Shown one piece after another: positions 7,915-16,859 of a stretch of DNA of 64,000 bases (position 1 is the stretch's first letter; each line of letters begins with the position of its first letter). Source of the stretch: JANQOH01 sp965214495 (GTDB lineage Bacteria > Pseudomonadota > Alphaproteobacteria > UBA7887); NCBI GenBank assembly GCA_965214495.1, contig OZ243958.1, positions 620,001 through 684,000 of the forward strand, given 5' to 3'. A program made the translations under genes and the position numbers. The notes under the pieces were generated by a model that did no database searches, was not told where the DNA came from, and saw only the letters and a program-made list of their open reading frames with translations.

Positions 7915-8694
7915 ATGAGCGACGGAAATGTTTCGGTGTTGGCGCAGTTCCGTCTCGACGGTGAGCGTGCGGTGGTTACAGGCGGCGGCAAGGGGCTGGG
8001 CCGGGTTGCGTGCCGGGCCCTCGCCGAGGCCGGTGCGCGGGTTGCGGTGCTCGATCTCGACGGCGATACCGCGGCGGCAACCGCTGGCGAGATCGGCAAC
8101 GGTGCGCGCGCCTGGATCTGCGACGTCGGCGAGGAAGACGCGGTCGAGCGCGTGTTCGGCGAGGTCGGGGAAGCCTTCGGCGGCGTCGACATCCTAGTCA
8201 ACAATGCCGGCATCGCACGTCGCGGCGCCACCGAAACGACGACCAGGGAGACGTGGGACCTGCTGGTCAAGGTCAACCAGACTTCGGCGTTTCTGTGCTC
8301 GCGCGCCGCGGCACGGTTCATGCTTGCCGACGGGCGCGGCGCGATCGTCAACATTGCATCGATCATGGGCGTGACCGGCGGCGGCTATCATCCCAACCTG
8401 GCGTATCACGCAACCAAGGGCGCTCTGGTCAACATGACCCGGTCGCTGGCGGCGGAGTGGGGGCGGCGCGGGGTTCGTGTGAACGCCATCGCCCCCACCT
8501 ATACGGAAACCGATCTCACCCTGCCGCTGCGCGAGGACCCGCAGGTTCAGGCTTGGCTCGAAGAACGCACGCCGATGGGTCGTTTCGCCCGGCCGGAGGA
8601 AATGGCCGGAGCGATTCTGTATCTGTCCTCACCGGCTTCTTCGGCGGTGACGGGCATTCTGCTGCCGGTCGATTGCGGCTGGCTCGCGGTCTGA
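7915..8694 (+). CDS. SDR family NAD(P)-dependent oxidoreductase
   Basis: This is a 259-aa classical short-chain dehydrogenase. The Rossmann nucleotide motif is TGGGKGLG (about residues 21-28), NNAG lies near residue 94, and the active-site Tyr and Lys are in YHATK (about residues 163-167), preceded by the serine of NIASIMG. An Asp at the end of strand 2 (VLDLDG) favours NAD over NADP. It sits 11 nt after the RraA-like gene. The peptidoglycan-binding protein gene begins 4 nt after its stop. The substrate is unknown, and gluconate 5-dehydrogenase-like or other polyol chemistry is typical of this subgroup. Confidence 0.87.
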   Translation: MSDGNVSVLAQFRLDGERAVVTGGGKGLGRVACRALAEAGARVAVLDLDGDTAAATAGEIGNGARAWICDVGEEDAVERVFGEVGEAFGGVDILVNNAGIARRGATETTTRETWDLLVKVNQTSAFLCSRAAARFMLADGRGAIVNIASIMGVTGGGYHPNLAYHATKGALVNMTRSLAAEWGRRGVRVNAIAPTYTETDLTLPLREDPQVQAWLEERTPMGRFARPEEMAGAILYLSSPASSAVTGILLPVDCGWLAV

Positions 8695-8698
8695 GGGC

Positions 8699-9244
8699 GT
8701 GAAGCGCGTGGCCGGCGCCGGGCGCGAAACGGTGCTTCGAGTAACCGCCGTCGCGGTTCTGGCGGCGGTGTTCCTCGGCTTTTCGCCCACCGCCCCCGTT
8801 CGTGCGCAGGGCGACCTCTCTTACGAGACCACGGTCGATCAGATGTCGCGGGCGATGGGGCGGGCTTATACGCATGCCGTCCAGAAGGAGTTGATCGCCC
8901 GCGGCTATGCGCCGGGCACGCCCGACGGAGTCGAGGGGCCGCTTACCCGGCAGGCCGTTCTCGCTTATCAGAGGGATGAAGGGTTGCGACAGACCGGGCG
9001 CGTGAGCCGCGAACTGCTCGACTACATGAAGTTCGGCATTTCACGCGTCGTGGTGAGGGACGTCCAGCGCAAACTCGCCGCGAGCGGTTACTACGCCGGC
9101 GCCATCGACGGACTGGCGGGTCCGATGACCAGGGCTGCGATCCGGCGGTTCGAGGCCGATGCGGGGCTGCCGGTCACCGGGGTTCTCGACCCGCGCCTGT
9201 CACGCAGTCTCGATCGGGCTCTTATCGGCGCGCGGCCCGAATAA
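8699..9244 (+). CDS. Exported protein with two peptidoglycan-binding domains
   Basis: This is a 181-aa protein with a signal peptide (residues 1-37, ending VRAQG) and two PG_binding_1 repeats. The first is around HAVQKELIARGYAPGTPDGVEGP (residues 59-105), the second around VQRKLAASGYYAGAIDGLAGP (residues 121-170). Each shows the D-G-x-x-G-P turn of the family. No catalytic domain is present, so it probably anchors to murein in the periplasm. The start is GTG 8699, 4 nt after the SDR stop. Confidence 0.85.
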   Translation: MKRVAGAGRETVLRVTAVAVLAAVFLGFSPTAPVRAQGDLSYETTVDQMSRAMGRAYTHAVQKELIARGYAPGTPDGVEGPLTRQAVLAYQRDEGLRQTGRVSRELLDYMKFGISRVVVRDVQRKLAASGYYAGAIDGLAGPMTRAAIRRFEADAGLPVTGVLDPRLSRSLDRALIGARPE

Positions 9245-9266
9245 CCCCGGCTCGATCCGCGTTCGC

Positions 9267-9292
9267 GGCACGCGACCGGAAGACTGCGTGCC
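9267..9292. terminator. Candidate hairpin between convergent genes
   Basis: GGCACGC (9267-9273) pairs perfectly with GCGTGCC (9286-9292) across a 12-nt loop. It lies in the 62-bp gap between the stop of the peptidoglycan-binding gene and the stop of the convergent dehydrogenase gene, where a bidirectional terminator would be expected. No T-tract follows, so termination is an inference. Confidence 0.35.
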
Positions 9293-9306
9293 CGGCTGCC
9301 GCCGTG

Positions 9307-10272
9307 TCAGAATCCGAACTCAGGAACCACCCACAGCGGCGGTTCGCCGCGGGCGACGCGCTGTACATTGTCGAAAGCGTTGCGAACCCGGCTGCGGTCG
9401 CTCTCTCGGGTCGGGCCGGCCAGATGCGCGGTCAAAGTCACGTTGTCGAGCGAGAACAGGGGGTTGTCAGCGAGAGGCGGTTCGCGTTCGAACACATCGA
9501 GGCCGGCGGCGGCGATGATGCGATCCGCGAGCGCCTCGTATAGCGCCGTCTCGTCGATCACCGGCCCGCGGCTGGTGTTGACGAGTATCGCGGAACGCTT
9601 CATCGACGCGAGTTCGGCGGCGCCGATCAGACCTCGGGTCGAGTCGTTCAACGGCACGTGCAGGGTCACGATGTCCGCCTCGCCGAGAAGTTCGCGCAGC
9701 AGGCGGAAACGAACGCCAAGGGCGTCTTCGGCGTCCTCGGTCAGCCGCGCCACGTCGTAGTAGATCACCGTCATGCCGAATGCGGCGGCCAGGCGTGCCG
9801 TCTTCCGGCCGATATTGCCGAGGCCGACAACGCCCAGAATCTTGTGGCTCAACTCGCTCAGATGGGGGATCTCGTTGCCGCGCCAGCGCCCGCCCGCGAC
9901 GCTGGAGTGCTGGCGGACGAGTTGACGCGAGACCGCGAGCATCAGCATCACCGCGTGTTCGGCCACCGCCACTGCGTTGGCGCCGCCATTGTTGGCGACA
10001 GGAACCGCCGCCCGCCGCGCGGCCGCAATATCCGCCCGGTCATAGCCCGCGCTGAGCAACTGGATCAGCCGCAGCTTCGGCGCCTTGCGAAAGAGGGCTT
10101 CGTCGATCAGCCCATCGACGAAACCGACGAGATAGCCCGCATCCCGGAGCGCGTCCTCGAGCATTGCGCCCGACGCGGGGGCAGCGAGCAGTTCGAAGCC
10201 GGAGGGAATCATCTCGCGGGCGACATCGGCGGTGCCCGGAAACCCGGCAACGAACACGATCTTCGAGTTCAC
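9307..10272 (-). CDS. D-2-hydroxyacid dehydrogenase (NAD-binding)
   Basis: This is a 321-aa enzyme of the D-isomer-specific 2-hydroxyacid dehydrogenase family. The NAD-binding motif is VVGLGNIGRKTA, followed by an Asp (IYYD) that favours NAD. Catalytic residues are visible as the Arg of NTSRGPVIDE, the Glu of VFEREPP and the His of AHLAGPT near the C-terminus. I chose GTG 10272 because GGGAGGGAAGG stands immediately upstream. An ATG at 10293 would place that Shine-Dalgarno inside the gene. Glyoxylate, hydroxypyruvate or phosphoglycerate could be the substrate. It is divergent from mraZ. Confidence 0.88.
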   Translation of the reverse strand: MNSKIVFVAGFPGTADVAREMIPSGFELLAAPASGAMLEDALRDAGYLVGFVDGLIDEALFRKAPKLRLIQLLSAGYDRADIAAARRAAVPVANNGGANAVAVAEHAVMLMLAVSRQLVRQHSSVAGGRWRGNEIPHLSELSHKILGVVGLGNIGRKTARLAAAFGMTVIYYDVARLTEDAEDALGVRFRLLRELLGEADIVTLHVPLNDSTRGLIGAAELASMKRSAILVNTSRGPVIDETALYEALADRIIAAAGLDVFEREPPLADNPLFSLDNVTLTAHLAGPTRESDRSRVRNAFDNVQRVARGEPPLWVVPEFGF

Positions 10273-10424
10273 CCTTCCCTCCCGATCCGCCACCGTCAGG
10301 ACGGTATTATGCGCGCCAGGCCGGCACCCGCCAACGGCGAAACGCGATGCCGCTGCCGATCAGATCGCGATCCGTCACAGAGTTGAAATGGAATATCTCT
10401 CTTTGTTCCGTTTTTATTCCGTTT

Positions 10425-10453
10425 CTGTTGTTGGTGGCGCAAATTGGTATAAA
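10425..10453 (+). promoter_or_regulatory. Candidate sigma70-type promoter of the dcw cluster
   Basis: A conspicuous AT-rich stretch runs from about 10380 to 10500 in otherwise GC-rich DNA, between two divergent genes. Within it CTGTTG (10425-10430) and TATAAA (10448-10453) are separated by 17 bp, a good -35/-10 arrangement pointing at mraZ 80 bp downstream. I could not find a convincing set of spaced MraZ-type repeats near it. Confidence 0.45.
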
Positions 10454-10532
10454 AAATTATCTTAATCCCTTTCTGTTCATTGAATTCCCATGATATACCA
10501 TTCTGCCTGTGGTTCTGGGGGGAACGGAGCCT

Positions 10533-11003
10533 GTGTTCTTCGCGGGGAAGTTCACGCAGAAGGTCGACGAGAAACGGCGCGTGTCGGTGCCGGCGTCGTT
10601 CCGCGCGATTCTCGGCGGCCAGGCGACGTTCTACGCCTTCCCCTCGCTCGCTCATGACTGCGTGGTCGAGTGCCGCACCTCGGCCGACATGGCGCTCCTG
10701 AGCGAGCGCATCGACGATCTCGATCCGTTGTCGGACGAGCAGTCCAATCTGGCGAGTGCGATATTCGGCGACGCTCACGCGCTAACGCCCGACTCGAACG
10801 GCCGGATCGTGCTGCCGAACGATATCTGTGCACACATCGAAGTCGGCGATCAGTGCACGTTCGTCGGGGTCGGCAAGTTCTTCAACCTGCATAACCCTGT
10901 CCGCTACGCCAAACACCGAGAACGCGTCCGTTTCCGGGCTGCTGACGCCCGTAAGGCGCTGCGCCGGCTCCACGAAGACGCGCCGCGGGCGGACGGCGCG
11001 TGA
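10533..11003 (+). CDS. mraZ: MraZ transcriptional regulator of the dcw cluster
   Basis: This 156-aa AbrB-like DNA-binding protein is the first gene of the division and cell-wall cluster, which MraZ represses in other bacteria. Two tandem MraZ repeats are visible. The first begins FAGKFTQKVDEKRRVSVPASFR and the second contains LTPDSNGRIVLPNDI (about residues 84-98), each with the D-x-x-G/K-R pattern. GTG 10533 is preferred because the family starts right at F-x-G. A GTG at 10509 would add eight residues. Its end overlaps rsmH by 4 bp. Confidence 0.93.
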   Translation: MFFAGKFTQKVDEKRRVSVPASFRAILGGQATFYAFPSLAHDCVVECRTSADMALLSERIDDLDPLSDEQSNLASAIFGDAHALTPDSNGRIVLPNDICAHIEVGDQCTFVGVGKFFNLHNPVRYAKHRERVRFRAADARKALRRLHEDAPRADGA

Positions 11004-11992
11004 CCGGGATGTCCTCCTCCCTGCGTTCCGGTCACGTTCCCGTCCTTCTCGGTCCTGCGATCGACGCGTTGACGGTGCGCGGCGGCAGGCTCTATGTCGA
11101 TGCGACGTTCGGCGGTGGCGGCTACTGCCGGGCGATACTGGGCGCGCCGAACGCTGCGGTATGCGCAATCGATCGCGACGCGCAAGCGCTGGCGCGCGGC
11201 GCCGCGCTCGCCGAAGCGGCCGGCGGGCGCCTGCGTCTCGTCGAGGGGCGGTTCGGCGACCTCGAGAATCTGCTCGCCGGGCAAGGGATCCACTCCGTGG
11301 ACGGCGGCATCGTGTTCGATCTCGGCCTCTCGTCGGACCAGATCGACTCCGCAGGGCGCGGCTTCAGTTTCGTTCGCGACGGCCCGCTGGACATGCGCAT
11401 GGGATCGGCGGGCACGACCGCCGCCGAGGTCGTCAATACCGCGTCGGAATCCGAACTCGCCGAGATCTTCTTCCGTTACGGCGAAGAGCGCCGGGCGCGG
11501 CGAGCGGCGGCCGCTGTGGCCGCGGCGCGTGCCGAACGGCCGATCGAGCGCACCGGACAACTTGCGGCGATTCTGCAAGGCGCGATTCCGCCGGGGCGCG
11601 ATGGCCGTGACCCGGCTACACGCTGCTTCCAGGCACTGCGCATCCATGTCAATGACGAACTCGACGAGCTCACGCGCGCCCTGCCGGCCGCCGAACGGAC
11701 ACTTGCGCCCGGCGCCCGGTTGGTCGTGGTCTCCTTCCATTCGCTCGAAGACCGGGTCGTGAAGCGTTTCCTGGCCCGCCGCGCGCTGCCGCCGCGCCGA
11801 CCGTCGCGCCATCTCGCGGCGTTGGACGGCGGCGCGGGCGCGGCGCGGCTGCCCTCGTTCCGCCTCGTCAACCGGCGGGTCGTGCGGCCCGACGCGCGCG
11901 AGCGCCGCGACAATCCGCGCGCGCGGTCGGCGCGATTGCGCGCCGCAGAGCGCACCGCGGCCGCAGCGTTTCAAGACGAGGGCGCGGGATGA
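11000..11992 (+). CDS. rsmH: 16S rRNA (cytosine1402-N4)-methyltransferase RsmH
   Basis: This 330-aa SAM-dependent methyltransferase modifies C1402 in the ribosomal P site. GHVPVLLGPAIDAL, the DATFGGGGY motif I (residues 34-42), FDLGLSSDQID and the VVSFHSLEDRVVK motif are all present. It starts at GTG 11000 within the mraZ stop, with ATG 11009 as an alternative. The last 4 bp overlap ftsL. The C-terminal tail is arginine-rich. Confidence 0.97.
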   Translation: MTGMSSSLRSGHVPVLLGPAIDALTVRGGRLYVDATFGGGGYCRAILGAPNAAVCAIDRDAQALARGAALAEAAGGRLRLVEGRFGDLENLLAGQGIHSVDGGIVFDLGLSSDQIDSAGRGFSFVRDGPLDMRMGSAGTTAAEVVNTASESELAEIFFRYGEERRARRAAAAVAAARAERPIERTGQLAAILQGAIPPGRDGRDPATRCFQALRIHVNDELDELTRALPAAERTLAPGARLVVVSFHSLEDRVVKRFLARRALPPRRPSRHLAALDGGAGAARLPSFRLVNRRVVRPDARERRDNPRARSARLRAAERTAAAAFQDEGAG

Positions 11993-12336
11993 TCGGGCGC
12001 GTGCGGGTGGCGGCGCTGACTGCGCTCGCCGGCGCGGCGGCGGGCCTCTATCAGCTCAAGCACCCGGTCGCGGCACTGGAAGCCGAGGAGACGCGGCTGG
12101 CGCACGCTCTCGCCGCCGAACGGCAGGCGCTCCACGTGCTCGCGTCCGAATGGGCCTACCTCAACGAACCCGAACGGCTGGCAGGAATCGCGGCGCGACA
12201 CCTCGACGTGGCGCCGCTCGACGCGCGCGCCATGATCGCGCTCGACGAACTGCCGCGCGGCCCGGCCGCCGGCCTGAAAGACGCGGGTCCTGAAGCCGGC
12301 AGGCCGGAAACCGCTCATCCCGGGGCTGGCCGATGA
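11989..12336 (+). CDS. ftsL: Cell division protein FtsL
   Basis: This 115-aa bitopic protein has an N-terminal transmembrane segment (residues 5-22), then a periplasmic heptad-rich coiled coil (LEAEETRLAHALAAERQAL) and the FtsL-like end WAYLNEPERLAGIAARHL. FtsL joins FtsB and FtsQ in the divisome and activates FtsWI. Sequence identity in this family is low, so the call rests on architecture and on the invariant position between rsmH and ftsI. It overlaps both neighbours by 4 bp. Confidence 0.88.
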   Translation: MIGRVRVAALTALAGAAAGLYQLKHPVAALEAEETRLAHALAAERQALHVLASEWAYLNEPERLAGIAARHLDVAPLDARAMIALDELPRGPAAGLKDAGPEAGRPETAHPGAGR

Positions 12337-14015
12337 ACGTTTCACCGGCTTCCGGCACGCTTGAACTCATGCGTTCGCGCCTGACCGTCGTCGCCGCTCT
12401 ATTCGCGGTCGGTTTCTCCATCATCGGCTTGCGCCTCGTCGATGTTACCGTGCTTCGCCCCGCACCCGAGGCGGTTTCCGCACGCGCGGGCGTGGCGGCG
12501 CCGGGGCCGCGACGCGCCGATATCGTCGATCGCAACGATGAACTGCTGGCGACGACGATTCCTGCCCAGGCGCTTTACGCCGACTCCCGCCACTTCGCCG
12601 AGCCTGATACTACGGCGCTGCGCCTGGCCGCGCTGCTGCCGGAACTCGACCTGGGCGTAACAGCGCGCAAGCTGGCGAGCGGCAAGAGCTTCGTCTGGCT
12701 CAGCCGGGCGCTGACCCCGCGTCAGGTCCACGCGGTGAACCGGCTGGGCGAACCGGGGCTGGTCTTCGCGCCCGCCGAGCGCCGGCTTTACCCGGCGTCC
12801 GGCCTGGCGGCGCATCTGCTGGGCTACACCGATATCGACGATCGCGGCCTCGCCGGAGTCGAGGCGCGCTTCGACGCGCGCCTGCGGGACGAACCGGCGG
12901 CGCCGCTCCGGTTGAGCCTGGACCTCCGCTTCCAGCATGTCGTGTACGACGAACTGACGCGCGCGGTGGCGCGCTTCTCGGCCAAAGGGGCGGCGGCACT
13001 GATGATCGACGCCGAAAGCGCGGAAGTGCTGGCGCTGGTGAGCCTGCCGACCTTCGATCCCAATCGAGCGCGCGGCGGCGGCGAAGACGACATGCGCTTC
13101 AACCGCGCCACTCTCGGCATCTTCGAGATGGGCTCCACTTTCAAGGCCTTCACCGTCGCCACGGCGCTCGACTCGGGGTCCGTGACCCTCGCCGACGGCT
13201 ACGATGCGTCCAGGCCGCTGCGAGTCGCACGTTTCACGATCAGCGACTCGCACGCGAAGAACCGATGGTTGTCGGTGCCGGAAATCTTCATTCATTCGTC
13301 GAACATCGGTGCCGCGAAAATGGCGCTGGCCCTCGGCGCCGAGACGCAACGCGAGTTTCTCGGCCGGTTCGGCCTGCTGTCGCCTCTCCCGGTCGAATTA
13401 CCCGAGGTCGGCACGCCGCTCGTCCCTGCGCGCTGGCGCGACGTGAACGTGGCGACCATCGCGTTCGGCCACGGGCTCGCCGTGAGTCCGTTGCACCTTG
13501 CCGCCGGGGTCGCCGCTTTGGTGAACGGCGGCGTCTGGCGCGCCCCGACCGTGCTCGCCCGCGATGGAGACACCCCCCCCGGCCGCCGGGCGATCGGGGA
13601 ACGAACCTCGCAACAGATGCGCCAGCTTTTCCGTATCGCCGTCACCCACGGCACCGGTCGCAAGGCCGATGCGGCGGGCTATCGGGTCGGCGGCAAGACG
13701 GGCACTGCGGAGAAACTCACCGACGGCCGCTACGACCGCCGCCGGCTGGTTTCCTCGTTCGTCGCGGCGTTCCCGATGGACGCGCCGCGTTTCGTGATCC
13801 TGGCGATGATAGACGAGCCGAAGGGCATCGAAGAGACCCACGGCTATGCCACCGGCGGCTGGACAGCGGCGCCGACGGTCGGGCGGATCGTCGAGCGCAT
13901 CGGCCCGCTGGCGGGCGTCGCGCCGCAATTTCCCACCGACGACGGCGCGCCGTCGAAACCGCCCATGTTCGACGTGTCACCCGACGGTAGCGAGATCCGT
14001 CTTGCGGCTTACTGA
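12333..14015 (+). CDS. ftsI: Septal peptidoglycan transpeptidase FtsI (PBP3)
   Basis: This is a 560-aa monofunctional class B penicillin-binding protein that crosslinks septal murein. It has an N-terminal membrane anchor (residues 15-38), a dimerisation/pedestal domain and a transpeptidase domain with all three motifs: SxxK at GSTFK (Ser268), SSN at 322-324 and KTG at 455-457. It overlaps ftsL by 4 bp. The end of the gene overlaps the preferred start of murE. Confidence 0.97.
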   Translation: MNVSPASGTLELMRSRLTVVAALFAVGFSIIGLRLVDVTVLRPAPEAVSARAGVAAPGPRRADIVDRNDELLATTIPAQALYADSRHFAEPDTTALRLAALLPELDLGVTARKLASGKSFVWLSRALTPRQVHAVNRLGEPGLVFAPAERRLYPASGLAAHLLGYTDIDDRGLAGVEARFDARLRDEPAAPLRLSLDLRFQHVVYDELTRAVARFSAKGAAALMIDAESAEVLALVSLPTFDPNRARGGGEDDMRFNRATLGIFEMGSTFKAFTVATALDSGSVTLADGYDASRPLRVARFTISDSHAKNRWLSVPEIFIHSSNIGAAKMALALGAETQREFLGRFGLLSPLPVELPEVGTPLVPARWRDVNVATIAFGHGLAVSPLHLAAGVAALVNGGVWRAPTVLARDGDTPPGRRAIGERTSQQMRQLFRIAVTHGTGRKADAAGYRVGGKTGTAEKLTDGRYDRRRLVSSFVAAFPMDAPRFVILAMIDEPKGIEETHGYATGGWTAAPTVGRIVERIGPLAGVAPQFPTDDGAPSKPPMFDVSPDGSEIRLAAY

Positions 14016-15447
14016 CCTCATGGACGGGGGGCTGACGAGCCCCCCTGCGTGCGGCAACCCCGAAATCACCGGGCTGACGGCCGACAGCCGGGCAGTCGAA
14101 CCCGGTTATCTGTTCGCCGCGCTTCAGGGCAGCCGGGACGACGGGGTTCGCTTCATCGCCGATGCGGCCGGCCGAGGCGCGCGCGCGGTCCTCGCTCCAC
14201 CCGGTACGCGCGCCGCCGCTTGCGCCGCCGGCCTCGCGTTCGTCGCGGCGGACAACCCGCGCCGCGCCTACGCTCGGATGGCGGCGCGGTTTCACGCCGA
14301 GCAACCGCGCACCGTCGTCGCCGTTACAGGAACGGACGGGAAGACGTCCGTGGTCTGGTTCGCGCGCCAGCTCTGGCAGACGCTCGGCCACCGGGCCGCG
14401 AGCCTCGGTACGCTCGGCCTCGACGCACCGGGGTTCATGCGACCCGGTTCGCTGACCACGCCGGACCCGGCCGAGTTGCACCGGATTCTGGCGGCCGTCG
14501 CCGTCACCGGCATCGACCACATGGCGATCGAGGCCTCGAGCCACGGTCTCGCCCAGCACCGCCTCGACGGTGTGCGTCTCGACGCGGCCGCGTTCACGAC
14601 CCTGGGCCGCGACCATCTCGACTATCACCGCACCGCAGACGTCTATTTCGCCGCCAAGGCGCGCCTGTTCGCCGAACTGCTGCCGGCGGGCGCGGTCGCC
14701 GCGCTCAATACCGGCCTGCAACGGTTCGACGATCTGCGGCAGATCTGCCGCGCCCGCCGTCATCGCGTGGTGACTTACGGACGCGGCGGCGACATGCGCC
14801 TAGCTTCGCAGGACGGGCGGGTGCTCGCTATCGAGGCATTCGGTGAAACCTACACCGTCGCCACGGCGCTCGGCGGCGGTTTCCAGGTGGAGAATCTTCT
14901 CGCCGCGCTGACCCTGGTAATCGGCTGCGGTGCCGATCCGCAGGCTGCCATGGCCGCCGCCGGTGCGGTCGAAGGCCCGCCGGGGCGCCTGCAACGAGTC
15001 GCCACTTCTCCCGGCGGCGCGGCGGTTTATGTGGATTACGCCCATACGCCGGACGCCCTGTGCGCCGTCCTTGCGGCACTGCGCCCGCGCGTTTCCGGCG
15101 CGATCGTTCTCGTCTTCGGGTGTGGCGGCGACCGCGATCCCGGCAAGCGCCCGCGGATGGGCGCGGTCGCGGCGGACCGTGCCGATCGCGTGTTCGTCAC
15201 CGACGACAACCCGCGCGGCGAAGACCCTGCCGCCATCCGCGCCGCCATCCGCGCCGCCTGCCCGGGCGCAGTGGAGATCGGCGACCGCGAACGGGCGATC
15301 GCTGCCGCGTTCGAGAGCCTGGGCCCGGACGACGTGCTGCTCATTGCCGGCAAGGGCCATGAGACCGGTCAGATCGTCGGGGATATCGTGCGCCCCTTCG
15401 ACGACGCCGCGGTCGCGCGCCGGGTCGCCGCTGGAGGCGCACCGTGA
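14002..15447 (+). CDS. murE: UDP-MurNAc-tripeptide ligase MurE (meso-diaminopimelate-adding)
   Basis: This ~481-aa cytoplasmic Mur ligase adds meso-diaminopimelate to UDP-MurNAc-L-Ala-D-Glu. It has an N-terminal UDP-binding domain (GLTADSRAVEPG), an ATP loop GTDGKTS (110-116), and DDNPR (401-405), the diaminopimelate-specific signature. The start is uncertain. TTG 14002, inside ftsI, gives MRLTDLMDG, which resembles family N-termini (M-K/R-L-x-D-L). ATG 14020 gives a form six residues shorter. It overlaps murF by 4 bp. Confidence 0.94.
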   Translation: MRLTDLMDGGLTSPPACGNPEITGLTADSRAVEPGYLFAALQGSRDDGVRFIADAAGRGARAVLAPPGTRAAACAAGLAFVAADNPRRAYARMAARFHAEQPRTVVAVTGTDGKTSVVWFARQLWQTLGHRAASLGTLGLDAPGFMRPGSLTTPDPAELHRILAAVAVTGIDHMAIEASSHGLAQHRLDGVRLDAAAFTTLGRDHLDYHRTADVYFAAKARLFAELLPAGAVAALNTGLQRFDDLRQICRARRHRVVTYGRGGDMRLASQDGRVLAIEAFGETYTVATALGGGFQVENLLAALTLVIGCGADPQAAMAAAGAVEGPPGRLQRVATSPGGAAVYVDYAHTPDALCAVLAALRPRVSGAIVLVFGCGGDRDPGKRPRMGAVAADRADRVFVTDDNPRGEDPAAIRAAIRAACPGAVEIGDRERAIAAAFESLGPDDVLLIAGKGHETGQIVGDIVRPFDDAAVARRVAAGGAP

Positions 15448-16859
15448 CAGCGCTGTGGACGAGCGAGGCGATCGCTGCCGCGACGAACGGTTCAGCGAGC
15501 GCTCCGTTCGTCGTTTCCGGCGTTTCGATCGACAGCCGGACGCTCGTCCCCGGTGACCTGTTCATCGCTCTGCCAGGGCCGAACTTCGACGGGCACGATC
15601 ACGTCGGCGAGGCTGCGGCGCGCGGCGCCGCCGGCGCACTCGTCGCGCGGTCGCTGCCGCCGCCGGCGCCGCAAATCCTGGTGGATGACACCCACCGCGC
15701 GCTTGTCGCTCTTGGCCGTGCCGGGCGTGACCGCGCCGCAGCGCAAGTGGTCGCGATCACCGGCAGCGTCGGCAAGACCGGCACGCGCGCGCTGTGCGCG
15801 AAGGCGCTGGAAACGATGGGCTCGGTCCACGCCAGCACGGCCAGCTTCAACAATCGCATCGGTCTGCCTCTCACCCTTGCGCGGCTGGACCCGGCCGCCA
15901 ATTTTTCGGTGCTTGAAATGGGCATGAACCGTGCCCGCCAGATATCCGCGCTGACGCGCATCGCGCGGCCGGATATCGCCGTGATCACGACCATCGCCCC
16001 GGCGCACCTCGAATTCTTTACCGGCCTCGACGCTATCGCGGCGGCAAAGGCCGAGATCTTCGAAGGCGTGCCGCCGGGCGGCGCGGCGGTGCTCGACCGC
16101 GACCATGCCTGTTTCCCGAAGCTGGCTGCCGCAGCGCGCGCGTGCGGCCTGTCGCGCGTTCTCGGCTTCGGCAAGTCGCCCGAGAGCGATGTGCGGCTGA
16201 TCGAATGTGCCGCCGGGCCATCGGGAAGCCGGATCCGGGCATCGGTGGCGGGGAAGGAGGTCGTTTACGCACTCAGAATCCCCGGCTGTCACTGGGCGTA
16301 TAACAGCCTTGCGGTGCTCGCCGTCGTGCACGGGCTCGGAGGCGATCCCGCGCCGGCGGCGGCCGCGTTGGAAGCCCTCGACGCGCCTCCCGGCCGCGGG
16401 CGGAGATTCCCCACAGCGCTTGCCGGCGGCGGCAGGGCGTGCGTCATCGACGACGCCTGGAACGCGAACCCGGCTTCAATGACGGCAGCGTTGGACCTGC
16501 TGGCGCTTGTACCGCCGGGCGGGCGGCGCATCGCGGTGCTCGGCGACATGCTCGAACTCGGCGCCGCCGGCGAGGCGATGCACGCCGCTCTCGCCGGCGA
16601 CGTCGAACGCGCCGGCGTCGACCTCGTGTTCACCGCCGGTCCGCTGATGGCCGCGCTGCACCACGCTCTGCCGGCGGCGCGCCGCGGCGGGCACGCAGAA
16701 CATGCCTGCGCGCTGGCGCCGCTGGTGCGCGCCGCGCTTTGCCCGAACGACACGGTGCTGGTCAAGGGTTCGCACGGCGCCGCCATGCACCGGGTCGTCG
16801 CCGCGCTGGAAGCGGATGCCGTCAACGGCGGAGAAGAGGAGGAACGCCATGCTCTATAA
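15444..16859 (+). CDS. murF: UDP-MurNAc-tripeptide--D-Ala-D-Ala ligase MurF
   Basis: This 471-aa Mur ligase completes the UDP-MurNAc-pentapeptide. The N-terminal domain carries GVSIDSRTLVPGDLF, the ATP loop is GSVGKTGT (about residues 109-116) and the Mur-ligase C-terminal domain includes DDAWNANPASM and AVLGDMLELG. The GTG start overlaps the murE stop by 4 bp. The 3' end overlaps mraY by 11 bp and supplies its ribosome-binding site. Confidence 0.96.
   Translation: MTALWTSEAIAAATNGSASAPFVVSGVSIDSRTLVPGDLFIALPGPNFDGHDHVGEAAARGAAGALVARSLPPPAPQILVDDTHRALVALGRAGRDRAAAQVVAITGSVGKTGTRALCAKALETMGSVHASTASFNNRIGLPLTLARLDPAANFSVLEMGMNRARQISALTRIARPDIAVITTIAPAHLEFFTGLDAIAAAKAEIFEGVPPGGAAVLDRDHACFPKLAAAARACGLSRVLGFGKSPESDVRLIECAAGPSGSRIRASVAGKEVVYALRIPGCHWAYNSLAVLAVVHGLGGDPAPAAAALEALDAPPGRGRRFPTALAGGGRACVIDDAWNANPASMTAALDLLALVPPGGRRIAVLGDMLELGAAGEAMHAALAGDVERAGVDLVFTAGPLMAALHHALPAARRGGHAEHACALAPLVRAALCPNDTVLVKGSHGAAMHRVVAALEADAVNGGEEEERHAL

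Noticed and set aside
10500..10535. G-rich direct repeats upstream of mraZ as MraZ-binding sites
   Set aside because: The TGG/GGGGGG runs do not show the regular 10-bp spacing expected of three MraZ boxes.
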